DNA of 64,000 bases from Aliamphritea spongicola (GCA_024347235.1 AP025283.1:2852001-2916000); one strand, 5' to 3'; shown: positions 1 through 9,155, counted from the stretch's first letter. Made by a program: numbers and translations. Notes: generated from the sequence alone by a model not told the origin.

Positions 1-460
1 CTGCTGGGGCATCTGAAATCTTAACGCTCTTATCAATGCTGCCGCTGTCAGCACCCCGGGCCAGTAGATCCCTGACGGCAGTGGCTGAAGCCAGATACTC
101 ATCGGCCACCTGCTGAATATTATCCAGTGCATTGCGTTCCGATATTGTCAGCCCGCCGAGCTGGCGATAGCGTTTAATTCCCAGGGTTACCGCTAAATGA
201 TTTTCTGTGAATTGCAGGTAGTAGCTGTCCTGCCCCCGCAACACATAATTTTTGAAATTATGGATCAGTGACCCGTACCCCATTTGCGAGCGGATAACCG
301 CTAACAGCTGTTCACGGGCAAGTGCTTGTTCCCGGAGGCCATTCCAGTCATTGCGCTGGCCCTTCAAAAACAAAGCCTGTACGGTACCGGCACTGGCAAA
401 TGCCAGAATAATTACCGTCATGAAGCCTGCAAACCGGTGCCTGAGCCCCAATTCTTTCAT
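1..460 (-). CDS. N-terminal part of a membrane sensor protein (partial, runs off window start)
   Basis: The minus strand opens with ATG at 458-460 and reads without a stop to base 1, giving about 153 residues. Residues 10-30 form a hydrophobic membrane segment. A mostly helical periplasmic-type region follows, with the motif SLIHNFKNYVLRG near residue 68. I associate this motif with the input domains of chemotaxis receptors and diguanylate cyclases of marine gammaproteobacteria. A weak ribosome binding site (CAGGGA) lies about 9 bases upstream. The output domain lies outside the window, so whether this is a chemotaxis transducer, a cyclase or a kinase cannot be decided. Confidence 0.7.
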   Translation of the reverse strand, partial: MKELGLRHRFAGFMTVIILAFASAGTVQALFLKGQRNDWNGLREQALAREQLLAVIRSQMGYGSLIHNFKNYVLRGQDSYYLQFTENHLAVTLGIKRYRQLGGLTISERNALDNIQQVADEYLASATAVRDLLARGADSGSIDKSVKISDAPA

Positions 461-849
461 CGTCCTGAATCCCTGTCTTATCCCTGATTTACCCGCAAAC
501 GGCCATGTAACTGTCGGCCCCGAAAGCGTAGTGAAACTATAGGTTAAAACCCAAGTTGGGATATAGGCAAAAGGTCGACAGACTAACCATTATGGGTTTG
601 AAATCAAAACGCAAGGGCAGAAATCGGGACATCTGACGTGAAAGCAGCTTACACATATTTTTGCAGATGCGTCATGCAAAATTAATTCGGCCAGCCAGAT
701 CCGAAAAAAATAAAGTATTTCATGATTAAATACATAAAATTTCATGAAGTTAGCATATTTTATTCATGTATTTAATAAAGATAGCTACCGGTCAGGCAAC
801 TGAAGAGACACACTGAAAAGCGATAAATCAGACTAAAAATTAAGCAGAA
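461..849. other. Intergenic, AT-rich, no gene seen
   Basis: About 390 bases between the divergent sensor gene and the candidate small RNA. The part from 655 to 790 is strongly AT-rich. Reading frames on both strands are short and show no recognisable protein. The promoter of the sensor gene is presumably here, but I see no convincing hexamer pair. Confidence 0.5.
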
Positions 850-855
850 AACCCC

Positions 856-884
856 TTGACGAATCCTTTATTGAGACCAATACT
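856..884 (+). promoter_or_regulatory. Sigma70-like promoter for an orphan transcript
   Basis: TTGACG at 856-861 (5 of 6 to the -35 consensus), a 17-base spacer, then AATACT at 879-884 (4 of 6 to the -10 consensus). No protein gene follows on this strand before the terminator at 1011-1046. Confidence 0.4.
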
Positions 885-890
885 TTTAAT

Positions 891-1046
891 CCGCGCTGCA
901 GAATTCGGCACTCACATCACAAGTAATAATTGCCGGAATTCAAACGCTAAGCAGTTATAATTAAGCCGCAGCGTTGTATTTCCCTAATGAAAGTTTCATC
1001 AACATTCATTAAGCCACGGTATCCCCTAATACCGTGGCTTTTTTAT
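891..1046 (+). ncRNA. Candidate small RNA of about 155 nt
   Basis: A plus-strand promoter at 856-884 and a strong intrinsic terminator at 1011-1046 bracket about 155 bases without a convincing reading frame. The terminator has its U tract only in the plus orientation, so it does not simply serve the convergent minus-strand gene. I do not recognise a known RNA family. The alternative is that the terminator acts on read-through or antisense transcription. Confidence 0.35.
1011..1046 (+). terminator. Rho-independent terminator
   Basis: A perfect 12-bp stem (AAGCCACGGTAT with ATACCGTGGCTT), a loop of about 6 bases, and a run of six T on the plus strand. On the minus strand the stem is followed by TTAATG, which is a poor U tract. 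Confidence 0.8.
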
Positions 1047-1069
1047 GTCAGCCATACCGGCCGCGGTGT

Positions 1070-1454
1070 TCAGTCCTGTGGTACTTCTGTCACAATCAGC
1101 CGGTCGGAATCCGCCACCCGGACAATCTGGCCTTCTACCGTGGTGAACCGGCGTAATTCAAGGTCCCGTTTATACACCTGATAGTCGCGACTCTCCCCTC
1201 CCTGCCGGTGTTAACTGCACTTGCAGCAGCGTACGGCCGTCATACCAGTGGTAAGCCGCAACCGAAGCACCACCTACCAGCGCCAGAACTACCAGGATAA
1301 CCGCCAGCAAGCGAAACGGAGGTCGTGGATCAATATCTGTATCAGGGATAACCCTTACCGCAGGCTGAGAAGCGGCGGCACGTTTGCGTTTGAATTTCAG
1401 ATAAAAGTAACAGGCAGCAATAACAGCGAGGGTAATTAAAATTTTGGTGATCAT
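1070..1454 (-). CDS. Small conserved-type inner-membrane protein, function unknown
   Basis: Start ATG at 1452-1454, product MITKILITLAVIAACYFYLK and onward. The N-terminal membrane segment is followed by a basic stretch (KFKRKRAAA), a second membrane segment at about residues 48-68 (LLAVILVVLALVGGASVAAY), and a short C-terminal domain. The frame breaks near 1190. Resuming in the neighbouring frame gives a continuous tail with the segment TVEGQIVRVADSDRLIVTEV and a stop at 1070-1072. Corrected length is about 128 aa. I do not recognise a functional family. The tail resembles a small beta-rich domain. Confidence 0.6.
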
Positions 1455-1728
1455 AGATGCCCGTTGTAACAACACATAAAAATTAGTCTCAGACGCTGGA
1501 AACCATCTGCAGCACATAATATCGCCCCAGCCTTCCAGCAATCAGAAGCTTACCTGCAAAGACGTACAGATACTACCGCAAGACAACCAGATACATCCTG
1601 ATTCAAACACTTCGCTCAGAAACAGCTACGAGCGCCATTCTGTTCAGCCAGATGACAGTATCAGCCGGTTATCATTTCCCGGTTTCCTGCTTAACTCATC
1701 AACTTACTCATACAAAAACGGTACACCT
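1455..1728. other. Divergent intergenic region
   Basis: 274 bases between the small membrane protein gene and mscS. It must carry promoters for both, but I see no strong hexamer pair. No gene is supported. Confidence 0.4.
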
Positions 1729-2544
1729 ATGGACATCTTACAGTCGCAATACGAGAACCTGATCAACCTCGCCACCATCTATGGCGGGCAGATACTGCTG
1801 GCAATCGTGGTTCTGATCGTGGGCCTCTGGGTCATAAAAATCAGCAACTTCGCTAAAACCACCATGATCCGCCATTTTCCGGATGAAACCCTCGCAAAAT
1901 TCCTTGGCGGTGCGCTGGATGTACTGCTGAAAGTGCTGCTGGTGATCAGCGTCGCCTCCATGGTCGGCATCGAAACAACTTCTTTCATCGCCGTTCTGGG
2001 TGCTGCCGGCCTGGCAGTTGGCCTGGCACTGCAGGGCAGTCTGTCTAACTTTGCCGGTGGCGTGATGATTCTAATTTTCCGTCCCTTTAAGGTCAGCGAT
2101 TATATTGAAGCCCAGGGACTGAAAGGCGTGGTCAGCGATATCGGTATCTTCGTTACTACCCTGCAAACGTTCGATAAGCGCACCCTGATCATCCCTAACG
2201 GCCCACTGGCTAACGGCAACATCATCAACCACACCCACAGCGATATCCGTGCGGTGGAAATCAATATCGGGGTTTCCTACAGCGATGATCTGGGCAAAGC
2301 CAAAACAGCGATGGAAGCGGTACTGGCTGAAGATGCCCGCATCCTGCAGAACGAAGGCAATGTGGTCGCCGTCGTTAACCTGAACGACAGCTCTGTAGAC
2401 TTCCTCGTTCGCGGCTTTGTGAAAACAGAAGACTACTGGTCTTTCTTCTTTGATAGCCGTGTGGCACTCAAGTCAGCGGTTGAAGCGGCAGGCTGCACAA
2501 TTCCGTTCCCTCAGCGGGATATTCATATGATCTCGCAAGACTAA
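1729..2544 (+). CDS. mscS: Small-conductance mechanosensitive channel, MscS family
   Basis: 271 aa, the usual length for the minimal MscS channel, which opens under membrane tension to release solutes during hypo-osmotic shock. Three membrane helices can be seen: about residues 18-38, 60-80 and 86-113. The third carries the pore-lining Ala/Gly pattern AAGLAVGLALQGSLSNFAGG. The cytoplasmic beta domain follows, with the family signature around FRPFKVSDYIEA and FDKRTLIIPN. The start has only a weak ribosome binding site. The gene stands alone and shares a bidirectional terminator at 2557-2586 with the convergent acyl-CoA dehydrogenase. No frameshift. Confidence 0.95.
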   Translation: MDILQSQYENLINLATIYGGQILLAIVVLIVGLWVIKISNFAKTTMIRHFPDETLAKFLGGALDVLLKVLLVISVASMVGIETTSFIAVLGAAGLAVGLALQGSLSNFAGGVMILIFRPFKVSDYIEAQGLKGVVSDIGIFVTTLQTFDKRTLIIPNGPLANGNIINHTHSDIRAVEINIGVSYSDDLGKAKTAMEAVLAEDARILQNEGNVVAVVNLNDSSVDFLVRGFVKTEDYWSFFFDSRVALKSAVEAAGCTIPFPQRDIHMISQD

Positions 2545-2556
2545 ATGACTCAAATA

Positions 2557-2586
2557 AAAGGGCCTTCATCATGAAGGCCCTTTTCA
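2557..2586. terminator. Bidirectional terminator between mscS and the acyl-CoA dehydrogenase gene
   Basis: AAAAGGGCCTTCAT pairs with ATGAAGGCCCTTTT. It has a T run on both strands and sits between convergent genes. Confidence 0.85.
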
Positions 2587-2625
2587 TATCTGTACATTTC
2601 CGTGAATGATTTTAACCGATAGAAC

Positions 2626-4393
2626 TCAGCCATTCTTCTTCAGACATCGCGGTAACCGCAGCACTGCCCTTTGTAAGGTTTCAGCATGGCCGTGAATACG
2701 CGGCAAAATCTGCTGAAGATAGAAATCACAGACCTTTTGCTTACCGGCCCTGTACTGCGGACTGATGTCAGCCTCAGACTGACAGGCAACCGCCTGACGC
2801 AGTAACTGCCAGCCACCGCAAACATACCCGGACAACATCAGGAAATGCTGCCCCACCGCACCGGCCAGCAGGGGATCACCTGCCTGTTGCTGAAGAATAA
2901 ACTCGGCAGAACCTTCCCAGCACTGCACTGCAGCCTGTAAAGCCTCAGCCTGAACAGCCAAACCGGCAGCTTCTGCACTACCGATATCGGCCCGGATTTC
3001 AGCCATCAATACATTAAAAGCAGCGGCGTTATCAAAAATCAGCTTACGCCCTACCAAATCCATCGCCTGAATACCGTTGGTGCCTTCATAGATTGGCAGG
3101 ATACGTGCGTCCCGGTAGTACTGAGCAGCACCGGTTTCTTCGATAAAGCCCATCCCACCATGAACCTGTACACCCAGCGAGGTGACTTCCTGCGCCAGCT
3201 CGGTACACCAGCCTTTAACAACTGGAGTCAGCAATGCCGCACGGGCACCGTGAGTTTGCTGCAGATCTTCATGCTGGTTCTGTGACGCCCAGTCGATACT
3301 GGCGCAGGCATCATAGGTCAGCGCCCGGCCCGCCTCAGTCAGCGCCCGCATGGTCAGCAACATGCGCTGCACGTCAGCATGACGGATAATAGGACCTGCC
3401 TGATCAAAGCCTACTGCACGCCCCTGAACACGTTCGCGGGCAAACTCAACTGCATGCTGATAGGCCCTTTCCGCTATCGCCACCCCTGTAAACCTACCGC
3501 CAGGCGGGCGTTATTCATCATTTTGAACATACAGGCCAGCCCCTGATTTTCAGCGCCGACCAAGTAACCAACAGCACCGCCATTATCCCCGTAGGACATC
3601 ACACAGGTCGGGCTGGCATGAATGCCCAGCTTATGCTCAAGGGAGACAACCTGACAGTCATTCCGGCTGGCCGGGTTGCCGGCAGTATCCGGTAAAAACT
3701 TAGGCACCAGAAACAATGATATTCCTTTCACGCCCGGCGGCGCATCCGGTAAACGGGCCAGCACCAGATGGACGATATTTTCCGCCATATCATGCTCACC
3801 CCAGGTGATGAATATCTTTGTCCGCTGATGAGATAATGGTCGCCGTTTGGTACCGCTTTAGTACGAATGACTGACAGATCAGAACCGGCGGCGGGTTCAG
3901 TCAGGTTCATGGTGCCGGTCCATTCACCGCTGATCAGTTTTGGCAGATATGTCTGCTGCAGTTCATCACTGGCACTGCTTGCCAGAGCCTCAACCGCGCC
4001 CTGGGTCAGTAACGGGCACAAGCCCCAGGACATATTGGCCGCCTGCCACATTTCCATCACAGCAATGGACAACACATAAGGCATACCCTGTCCGCCATGC
4101 TCCGGATCGAACTGTAATGAACCCCATCCGCCTTCGATAAAGGCCTGATAAGCTTCCCGAAATCCGTCCGGGGTCTGTACGTCAGTATCATGCTGCTGTA
4201 ACCCCTGCTGATCACCGCTGACATTCAGCGGGGACAGCACTTCACCGGCAATTCTGCCGGCTTCTTCAAGGATCGCCGTCACCATGTCATCGCTGGCATC
4301 CTCAAACTGGGGCAGCTTAGCCAGCTGCTGCAAACCCGCTGCATGTTTCAGGGTGAACCGCATATCCGCAACCGGTGCTCTGTATTCCGCCAT
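2626..4393 (-). CDS. Acyl-CoA dehydrogenase of the large DmdC-like class
   Basis: FAD-dependent alpha,beta-dehydrogenation of an acyl-CoA. Three frame segments join into 589 aa when one A is restored near 3820 (ISGQ(K)IFITWGEHDMAEN) and one G near 3485 (LQG(V)AIAERAYQ). The N-terminus (MAEYRAPVADMRFTLKHAAG), the middle motif TGTMNLTEPAAGSDLS, and the C-terminal IYEGTNGIQAMDLVGRK with the probable catalytic Glu match the roughly 600-residue family. That family contains 3-methylmercaptopropionyl-CoA dehydrogenase DmdC and long/medium-chain enzymes of Pseudomonas. Substrate cannot be fixed from sequence. The divergent neighbour is a MaoC hydratase, the next type of enzyme in beta-oxidation-like routes. 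Confidence 0.88.
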
Positions 4394-4419
4394 AACCTAT
4401 TCCACTCTTTTACTGTAGC

Positions 4420-4440
4420 GCCCTGCGGGCAGGGCTTTTT
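4420..4440 (+). terminator. Terminator-like hairpin upstream of the acyl-CoA dehydrogenase start
   Basis: GCCCTG, loop CGGG, CAGGGC, then TTTTT, in plus orientation. It lies 27 bases upstream of the minus-strand ATG at 4393. No plus-strand gene ends here. It could stop antisense transcription, or form a stem-loop in the 5' leader of the dehydrogenase mRNA. Confidence 0.5.
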
Positions 4441-4712
4441 ATGTCAGGAAGCCGTGTATTTTTCTGTTCTGACCTTCGCTAAGGGGCAAAAGCATGTTTT
4501 ACTTAACACCCTGATGATCAGTGCGCCCATCATTTTATAAGGGTTTTCACTTATATTTCCAGTATAAGATTGTCGGAAGGTTAAAACAGTTACCGGAAAC
4601 GAGTCATAAACCTGTTTAACCGACGGCATAACGCCTGATTCTGAAACCTGTATGCTGCCCGGAAACCGCATCACCGGGCTGCGCGATACGATTGCAGACA
4701 AGAGGAAAATGT
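4441..4712. other. Divergent intergenic region
   Basis: Promoter region between the acyl-CoA dehydrogenase and MaoC hydratase genes. No gene is supported. The reading frames here have no recognisable product. Confidence 0.4.
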
Positions 4713-5141
4713 ATGCAAGATTTACACGGCTACTATCTGGAAGATCTGGAAGTAGGCATGAGCGACTCCTACGAGAAAACCATCAGCGAAGCCGATGTTA
4801 ACCTGTTCGCTGAACTGTCCGGCGACACTAATCCGGTACATCTGGACGAAGAATACGCCGCTGCCACCCCTTTCAAACAGCGGATCGTTCACGGTATGTT
4901 TTGTGGCGCCCTGATCTCTACCGTAGCAGGCACCAAGCTTCCGGGACCAGGCTGTATCTACCTTGACCAGCAGATTAAATTTAAAGCGCCGGTACTGATC
5001 GGTGATACTGCGAAAGCCACCGGTACCATTGAGGAAATCGACCAGCGCCGCCGTCGCGTGAAGATGCGCACAGACGTGCACGTAGGAGACAAACTGGTAG
5101 CCACCGGTTACGCATTACTGATGGTCGACAAACGCGGCTAA
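4713..5141 (+). CDS. MaoC-family (R)-specific enoyl-CoA hydratase
   Basis: 142 aa hot-dog-fold hydratase. The catalytic signature is present: the Asp/His pair in the stretch ELSGDTNPVHLDEEYAA, then FKQRIVHGMFCGALIS. Members of this size (PhaJ-like) hydrate trans-2-enoyl-CoA to (R)-3-hydroxyacyl-CoA, feeding polyhydroxyalkanoate synthesis or side routes of fatty acid breakdown. The ATG at 4713 is preferred over one at 4692 because AAGAGGAAA lies 5-12 bases upstream. It is divergent from the acyl-CoA dehydrogenase, and a functional link is plausible. No PHA synthase is in the window. Confidence 0.88.
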   Translation: MQDLHGYYLEDLEVGMSDSYEKTISEADVNLFAELSGDTNPVHLDEEYAAATPFKQRIVHGMFCGALISTVAGTKLPGPGCIYLDQQIKFKAPVLIGDTAKATGTIEEIDQRRRRVKMRTDVHVGDKLVATGYALLMVDKRG

Positions 5142-5167
5142 CCGTTACAAAGCTATCTTCAGATAAC

Positions 5168-5190
5168 AAAACCGGCATAAGCCGGTTTTT
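5168..5190. terminator. Bidirectional terminator, MaoC gene / cytochrome gene
   Basis: AAACCGGC, loop ATAA, GCCGGTTTTT. Convergent genes end on both sides. Confidence 0.75.
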
Positions 5191-5206
5191 CAGAGTCAGA
5201 AACAGA

Positions 5207-5650
5207 TCAGCGCAGCGCGTCAACCTGCTCCATTGTAAAGGTCATACCGCTGTCATTTCCCCAGGCATTAGAAATGTAAGTCAGGATATCCGCCAGCTCC
5301 ATTCCGGTCACTGAATGGGAAAAACCTGGCATGGTTCCTTTTCCTTCCAGTACCAGCTCAATCAATGGTTCAACTTCATCGCTGACAAAAGCATTATCTT
5401 TCAGTGCAGGCGCACCCACACTGACCTGACCTTCACCACTTCCCATGTGACAGGCAGCACAGGTACGCTTATAAAACTTCTGGCCCCGGTCAAGACGCAG
5501 CAAATCAGCTTCGCTCCACTGCTTCGCAGGTGTATTCCACTGTTCAGCCAGGGCATTAAGATCAGGTTCGCTGCCTGGCATACCATCACACCCGGCCAGC
5601 ATTACACCGGCCCCCATTACAGTGACTAACAAAGCTGAACGCAGCATCAT
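5207..5650 (-). CDS. Lipoprotein monoheme c-type cytochrome
   Basis: 147 aa. The signal peptide ends in a lipobox with Cys21 (VMLAGC), so the mature protein should be lipid-anchored in the periplasm. The single heme site is Cys64-Ala-Ala-Cys67-His68. The likely distal ligand is Met107 in KGTMPGF, which gives a class I cytochrome resembling cytochrome c5 or c-551. It is a small electron carrier with unknown partner. The start overlaps the nadA stop (TAATG), so it is probably translationally coupled to nadA. Complete, no frameshift. Confidence 0.85.
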   Translation of the reverse strand: MMLRSALLVTVMGAGVMLAGCDGMPGSEPDLNALAEQWNTPAKQWSEADLLRLDRGQKFYKRTCAACHMGSGEGQVSVGAPALKDNAFVSDEVEPLIELVLEGKGTMPGFSHSVTGMELADILTYISNAWGNDSGMTFTMEQVDALR

Positions 5651-6699
5651 TACTTCACCATCTGGCTGGAAAAATCGAGCATCCGCTGCAGAGGACGACG
5701 GGCATCATCCAGCAGCGCATCATCAACGATAACTTCATCCGTGCCGTTTTCCAGCGCACTGAGGACATTTTCCAGACCGTTCATTGCCATCCACGGGCAG
5801 TGTGCACAGCTACGGCAGTGGCACCGGAACCGCCGGTAGGCGCTTCGATAAATTCTTTGTCCGGTGCGGCCTGACGCATCTTGTAGAAAATCGCTTTATC
5901 AGTCGCAACGATAAACTGCTTGTTTGGCAGATCACGGGCGGCATTGATAATCTGGGTGGTCGAACCCACTACATCGGCAATCTGCACCACCGGATCCGGT
6001 GATTCCGGGTGAACCAGTACTGCAGCGTCCGGATATACCTGCTTCATATCCAGCAGGCGCTGTGCCTTAAATTCTTCATGGACGATACAGGAAGAATCCC
6101 ACATCAGCATTTCAATACCGGTCTGCTTTTGGACATACTCGCCCAGATGCTTGTCCGGTGCCCAGATAACTTTCTTGCCCTGATCTGCCAGATGCTCTAC
6201 GACCTTAAGCGCAATACCAGACGTAACCACCCAGTCAGCACGGGCTTTAACCGCCGCAGAGGTATTGGCGTACACCACCACTTCATGATCAGGATGGGCG
6301 TCACAGAATGCTGTAAATTCTTTTTCCGGGCAGCCCAGATCCAGTGAACAGGTGGCTTCCAGTGTCGGCATCAGAACACGTTTTTCAGGGTTGAGAATTT
6401 TGGCTGTCTCCCATAAAACGTACCCCGGCAACCACCAGTGTCTTGGCTGGATGCTGATTGCCAAACCGGGCCATTTCCAGTGAATCAGAGACGCAGCCGC
6501 CGGTTTCATCCGCCAGTTCCTGAAGAACCTCTTCGGTGTAGTAATGCGCGACCAGACAGGCATCTTTTTCAATCAGTAACTGCTTGATTCGCTGCTTGTA
6601 TTCTTCGCGCTGGGCCTGGTCGACATCAACCGGCAAACGTTCCCTTGCAAGGTGTTCCTGGACCAGAATGCGGTCATCTAATTCGTGTTTCGTTAGCAT
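5650..6699 (-). CDS. nadA: Quinolinate synthase NadA
   Basis: Condenses iminoaspartate with dihydroxyacetone phosphate to quinolinate in NAD synthesis, using a 4Fe-4S cluster. Family landmarks seen: [51 protein letters not shown] and the C-terminal [14 protein letters not shown], which supply the three cluster cysteines. The frame breaks near 6405 (two bases missing in a GA repeat, restoring MGETAKIL) and near 5815 (one C missing, restoring ATCRSC). Corrected length 350 aa, normal for the family. It overlaps the cytochrome gene by one base. Confidence 0.93.
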
Positions 6700-6821
6700 T
6701 GTGTAGATCTTGTCATCAACACAGCGTTTACGCTGTAAGTGGGGTCGGTTTTCTTAAGCTGCGGAGTATAGCATTGTTGCCGGTGCTTTTGGCATCACCG
6801 GCACACTCCGCTGTATAAAGC
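6700..6821. other. Intergenic between queC and nadA
   Basis: Holds an imperfect hairpin (GCCGGTGCTTTTGGCATCACCGGC read as stem GCCGGTG/CACCGGC, shown here split across its loop) and, on the minus strand, a TATACT hexamer near 6771-6776 that could be the -10 of a nadA promoter. No good -35 is seen. Confidence 0.3.
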
Positions 6822-7507
6822 TTACGGCTGGTAACGGGTAGGATCAGAAACGCCGGCGTCGGCAAAGCCTTTGGCACGGATACGGCAACTGTCGCACTCG
6901 CGGCAGGCACGGCCGTCATCATCGGCCTGGTAGCATGACACACTCAGACCATAATCCACGCCCAGACGGTTACCTTCAGCAATGATTTCAGATTTGGTCA
7001 GGTCGATCAGCGGGGTCAAAATCTTAATGCCATCGCCTTCAACCCCAGCTTTAGTTGCCAGGTTCGCCATGGTTTCAAAAGCTGCCACATATTCAGGACG
7101 GCAATCCGGATACCCGGAATAATCAACCGCATTGACACCAATGGAAATGTACTTGGCTTCCAGCACTTCTGCCCAGGCCAGCGCCAGTGACATGAAGACA
7201 GTATTACGGGCAGGTACATAGGTAACCGGAATGCCTTCTTCTTCCTCGACTGGCACGTCGATACTGTCATCAGTAAGTGCAGAACCACCGAAGTCTTCAA
7301 GGTGCAGACGAACAACCTTGTGATCAGCCACATTCATCTGAGCAGCAATTTTCTTAGCTGCATTCAGCTCGGTCTGGGAACGCTGACCGTAATCAAAACT
7401 GAGCACATAACATTCATAACCGGCTTCCTGAGCCATTGCCAGTGCGGTCACGGAGTCCAGACCGCCGGATAAAAGCACGACAGCTTTTTCGGAGAAGTAT
7501 TCATCAT
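6822..7507 (-). CDS. queC: 7-cyano-7-deazaguanine synthase QueC
   Basis: ATP-dependent conversion of 7-carboxy-7-deazaguanine to preQ0 in queuosine synthesis. The PP-loop SGGLDS follows directly after KAVVLL, and C-terminal zinc cysteines are seen in [18 protein letters not shown]. The start is ATG at 7505-7507 (or 7502-7504). It joins the main frame only when one A is restored in the A run at 7485-7489 ([11 protein letters not shown]). Corrected length 228 aa. It lies downstream of cpoB as in Pseudomonas, but no queE is present between them. Confidence 0.93.
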
Positions 7508-7552
7508 TAATCTGTCACTGGCAGCCAGTACTGACTGCCATCTTTGAAGTTT

Positions 7553-8308
7553 TTACTTGAGTTGATCCTGCGCCAGATTGGCGGCAGAAGATCCGGGATA
7601 CTGAGCAACAGTCTGCTCAAAATACGATTTTGCCTGCGCTGCATCGCCCTGCTGCTTGAAAATCACACCCAGCTTATAGCTGGCGTCCGCAGCTTTACGG
7701 TGCTTGGCAAAATTATCGAGCACATACTGAAAGGCCTGCTTGGCCGGTTCAACATTCTGCTCTGCAAGATTTACCTCACCCAGCCAGTAATAAGCATTCG
7801 CTAAGCGCGGGCTGGAAGGATAAGTATTGATAAAGGCATCAAAGGCACTCAGTGCAGCACTGTAATCTTTCTGACGAACCAGTGCAAAAGCGGCCTGATA
7901 GGCTTCAACATCGGTAACCTGAGTTGAAGATGCCGGCGCTGATGTGTCGGTGGCAGCCGTATCGGAGCCTGTATTATCACCTTCCGGTGATGCCGGGCCA
8001 TTCGCCGCCGCACCCTGCTGAGCAGCAGAAATACGCCGGTCCAGATCACGGTAACGGTCACGGGCATCCCGCTCCATCTTCTTGATCTGATATTGCTGCT
8101 TTTCAACAGTGCCCCGTAAAGACTGGACTTCACGCTGCAGCTGTTCAAGCAACTGGAGGATATCGCCATTGGCGGCGCTACCCTGAGAAAAATTGCTGGC
8201 AGACCCTTCCTGCACCTGAAGTTCGATCACCGGTACCGGATCAGCAGCGAAAGCGCTGGTGCTTGCAAGCACCAGCGCCATAGCAGTAACAGAACATGCT
8301 TTAATCAT
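7553..8308 (-). CDS. cpoB: Cell division coordinator CpoB (YbgF)
   Basis: 251 aa periplasmic protein, the last member of the tol-pal cluster. It coordinates peptidoglycan synthesis by PBP1B with outer-membrane constriction by Tol-Pal. Signal peptide at residues 1-21 (cut after AFA). An N-terminal coiled coil at about 45-95 (LLEQLQREVQSLRGTVEKQQ) mediates trimerisation. A low-complexity Ser/Thr/Ala linker follows, then three TPR repeats with motifs such as ANAYYWLGEVNLAEQ and ADASYKLGVIFKQQGD. Starts 20 bases after the pal stop. No frameshift. Confidence 0.93.
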   Translation of the reverse strand: MIKACSVTAMALVLASTSAFAADPVPVIELQVQEGSASNFSQGSAANGDILQLLEQLQREVQSLRGTVEKQQYQIKKMERDARDRYRDLDRRISAAQQGAAANGPASPEGDNTGSDTAATDTSAPASSTQVTDVEAYQAAFALVRQKDYSAALSAFDAFINTYPSSPRLANAYYWLGEVNLAEQNVEPAKQAFQYVLDNFAKHRKAADASYKLGVIFKQQGDAAQAKSYFEQTVAQYPGSSAANLAQDQLK

Positions 8309-8328
8309 GTGTTATTGCTTACCTACGC

Positions 8329-8832
8329 TTAGTAAGTCAGAACAGCACGACGGTTCTGAGCCCATGCAGATGGGTTGTTACCCACAACTGCTGGCTTCTC
8401 TTCACCGTAGCTGATGACTTCAATCTGGCTGCTGGACACACCGTTGATAGTCAGAACACGTGCAGCTGCTTTAGCACGCTTCTCACCCAGAGCGATGTTG
8501 TATTCACGGGTACCACGATCATCCGCGTGACCTGCCAGTGTTACTTTTGCAGACGGGTTAGACGCCAGGTATTTAGCGTGACCACGCAGTGCAGCAACGG
8601 CTTCTGGCTTCAGAGTGTACTGGTCGAAGTCGAAGTAGAACGTGTTATCCAGGCTCTTAACCTGATCCATTGCATTACCGGAAACACTGCTGGTAGTAGT
8701 GCTGGTAGTAGACGTAGTGCTGGTATCGCCAGCCGCGCCTTCAGTAGTGTTCTGAGATGTGGTGCTACAACCGGCAGCCCATACCACGGTCAGCGCTAAA
8801 GCAACTGCTTTGCTGATATTCTTAGCTTGCAT
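8329..8832 (-). CDS. pal: Peptidoglycan-associated lipoprotein Pal
   Basis: 167 aa outer-membrane lipoprotein with lipobox Cys22 (WAAGC). A linker extremely rich in Ser and Thr (about residues 35-52) follows, then an OmpA-like peptidoglycan-binding domain. Signatures are FYFDFDQYTLKPEAVAAL, VTLAGHADDRGTREYN and IALGEKRAKAAARVL. Pal binds peptidoglycan and TolB. Start supported by AGGAG about 6 bases upstream. A perfect inverted repeat GGTTCA-TAA-TGAACC at 8858-8872 lies in the leader. Confidence 0.96.
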   Translation of the reverse strand: MQAKNISKAVALALTVVWAAGCSTTSQNTTEGAAGDTSTTSTTSTTTSSVSGNAMDQVKSLDNTFYFDFDQYTLKPEAVAALRGHAKYLASNPSAKVTLAGHADDRGTREYNIALGEKRAKAAARVLTINGVSSSQIEVISYGEEKPAVVGNNPSAWAQNRRAVLTY

Positions 8833-9155
8833 TGACGACTCCTAAAGTTTTCTAACTGGTTCATAATGAACCGAAAATTAATGCAACGTGTGGTTGCCTA
8901 AATTAAAGCTTGCCAGCCATGAATGCAATAGCCTTGCCCCAACTACACTGGCTTTACACAAGTCCTGCGTGGCATTTTGCGACGATCATCTGAAATTTGG
9001 CATGATCTTTTCCGCATTAAGCACAGAACTGCATATTCTAAGTGGTTCCCGCAAGAGTTCAATAGCCAGAGAACCCTTTATTATTGTTCCCTGTCAACTG
9101 CTTACGTGAAACCTGTTAAGGCTGCCTGCCAGGCAAACAGCCTATTTAAAACGCA
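8833..9155. other. Unusually long tolB-pal intergenic region
   Basis: About 320 bases between the tolB stop and the pal start. In most relatives this gap is much shorter. Apart from the inverted repeat at 8858-8872 next to the pal ribosome binding site, I see no gene, terminator or clear promoter. Confidence 0.45.

Noticed and set aside
2626..4393. DMSP demethylation pathway (DmdC-like dehydrogenase plus GcvT-like protein)
   Set aside because: The dehydrogenase family is broad, the GcvT-like protein is a DUF1989 fusion unlike DmdA, the two are 46 kb apart, and no dmdB or dmdD is present.
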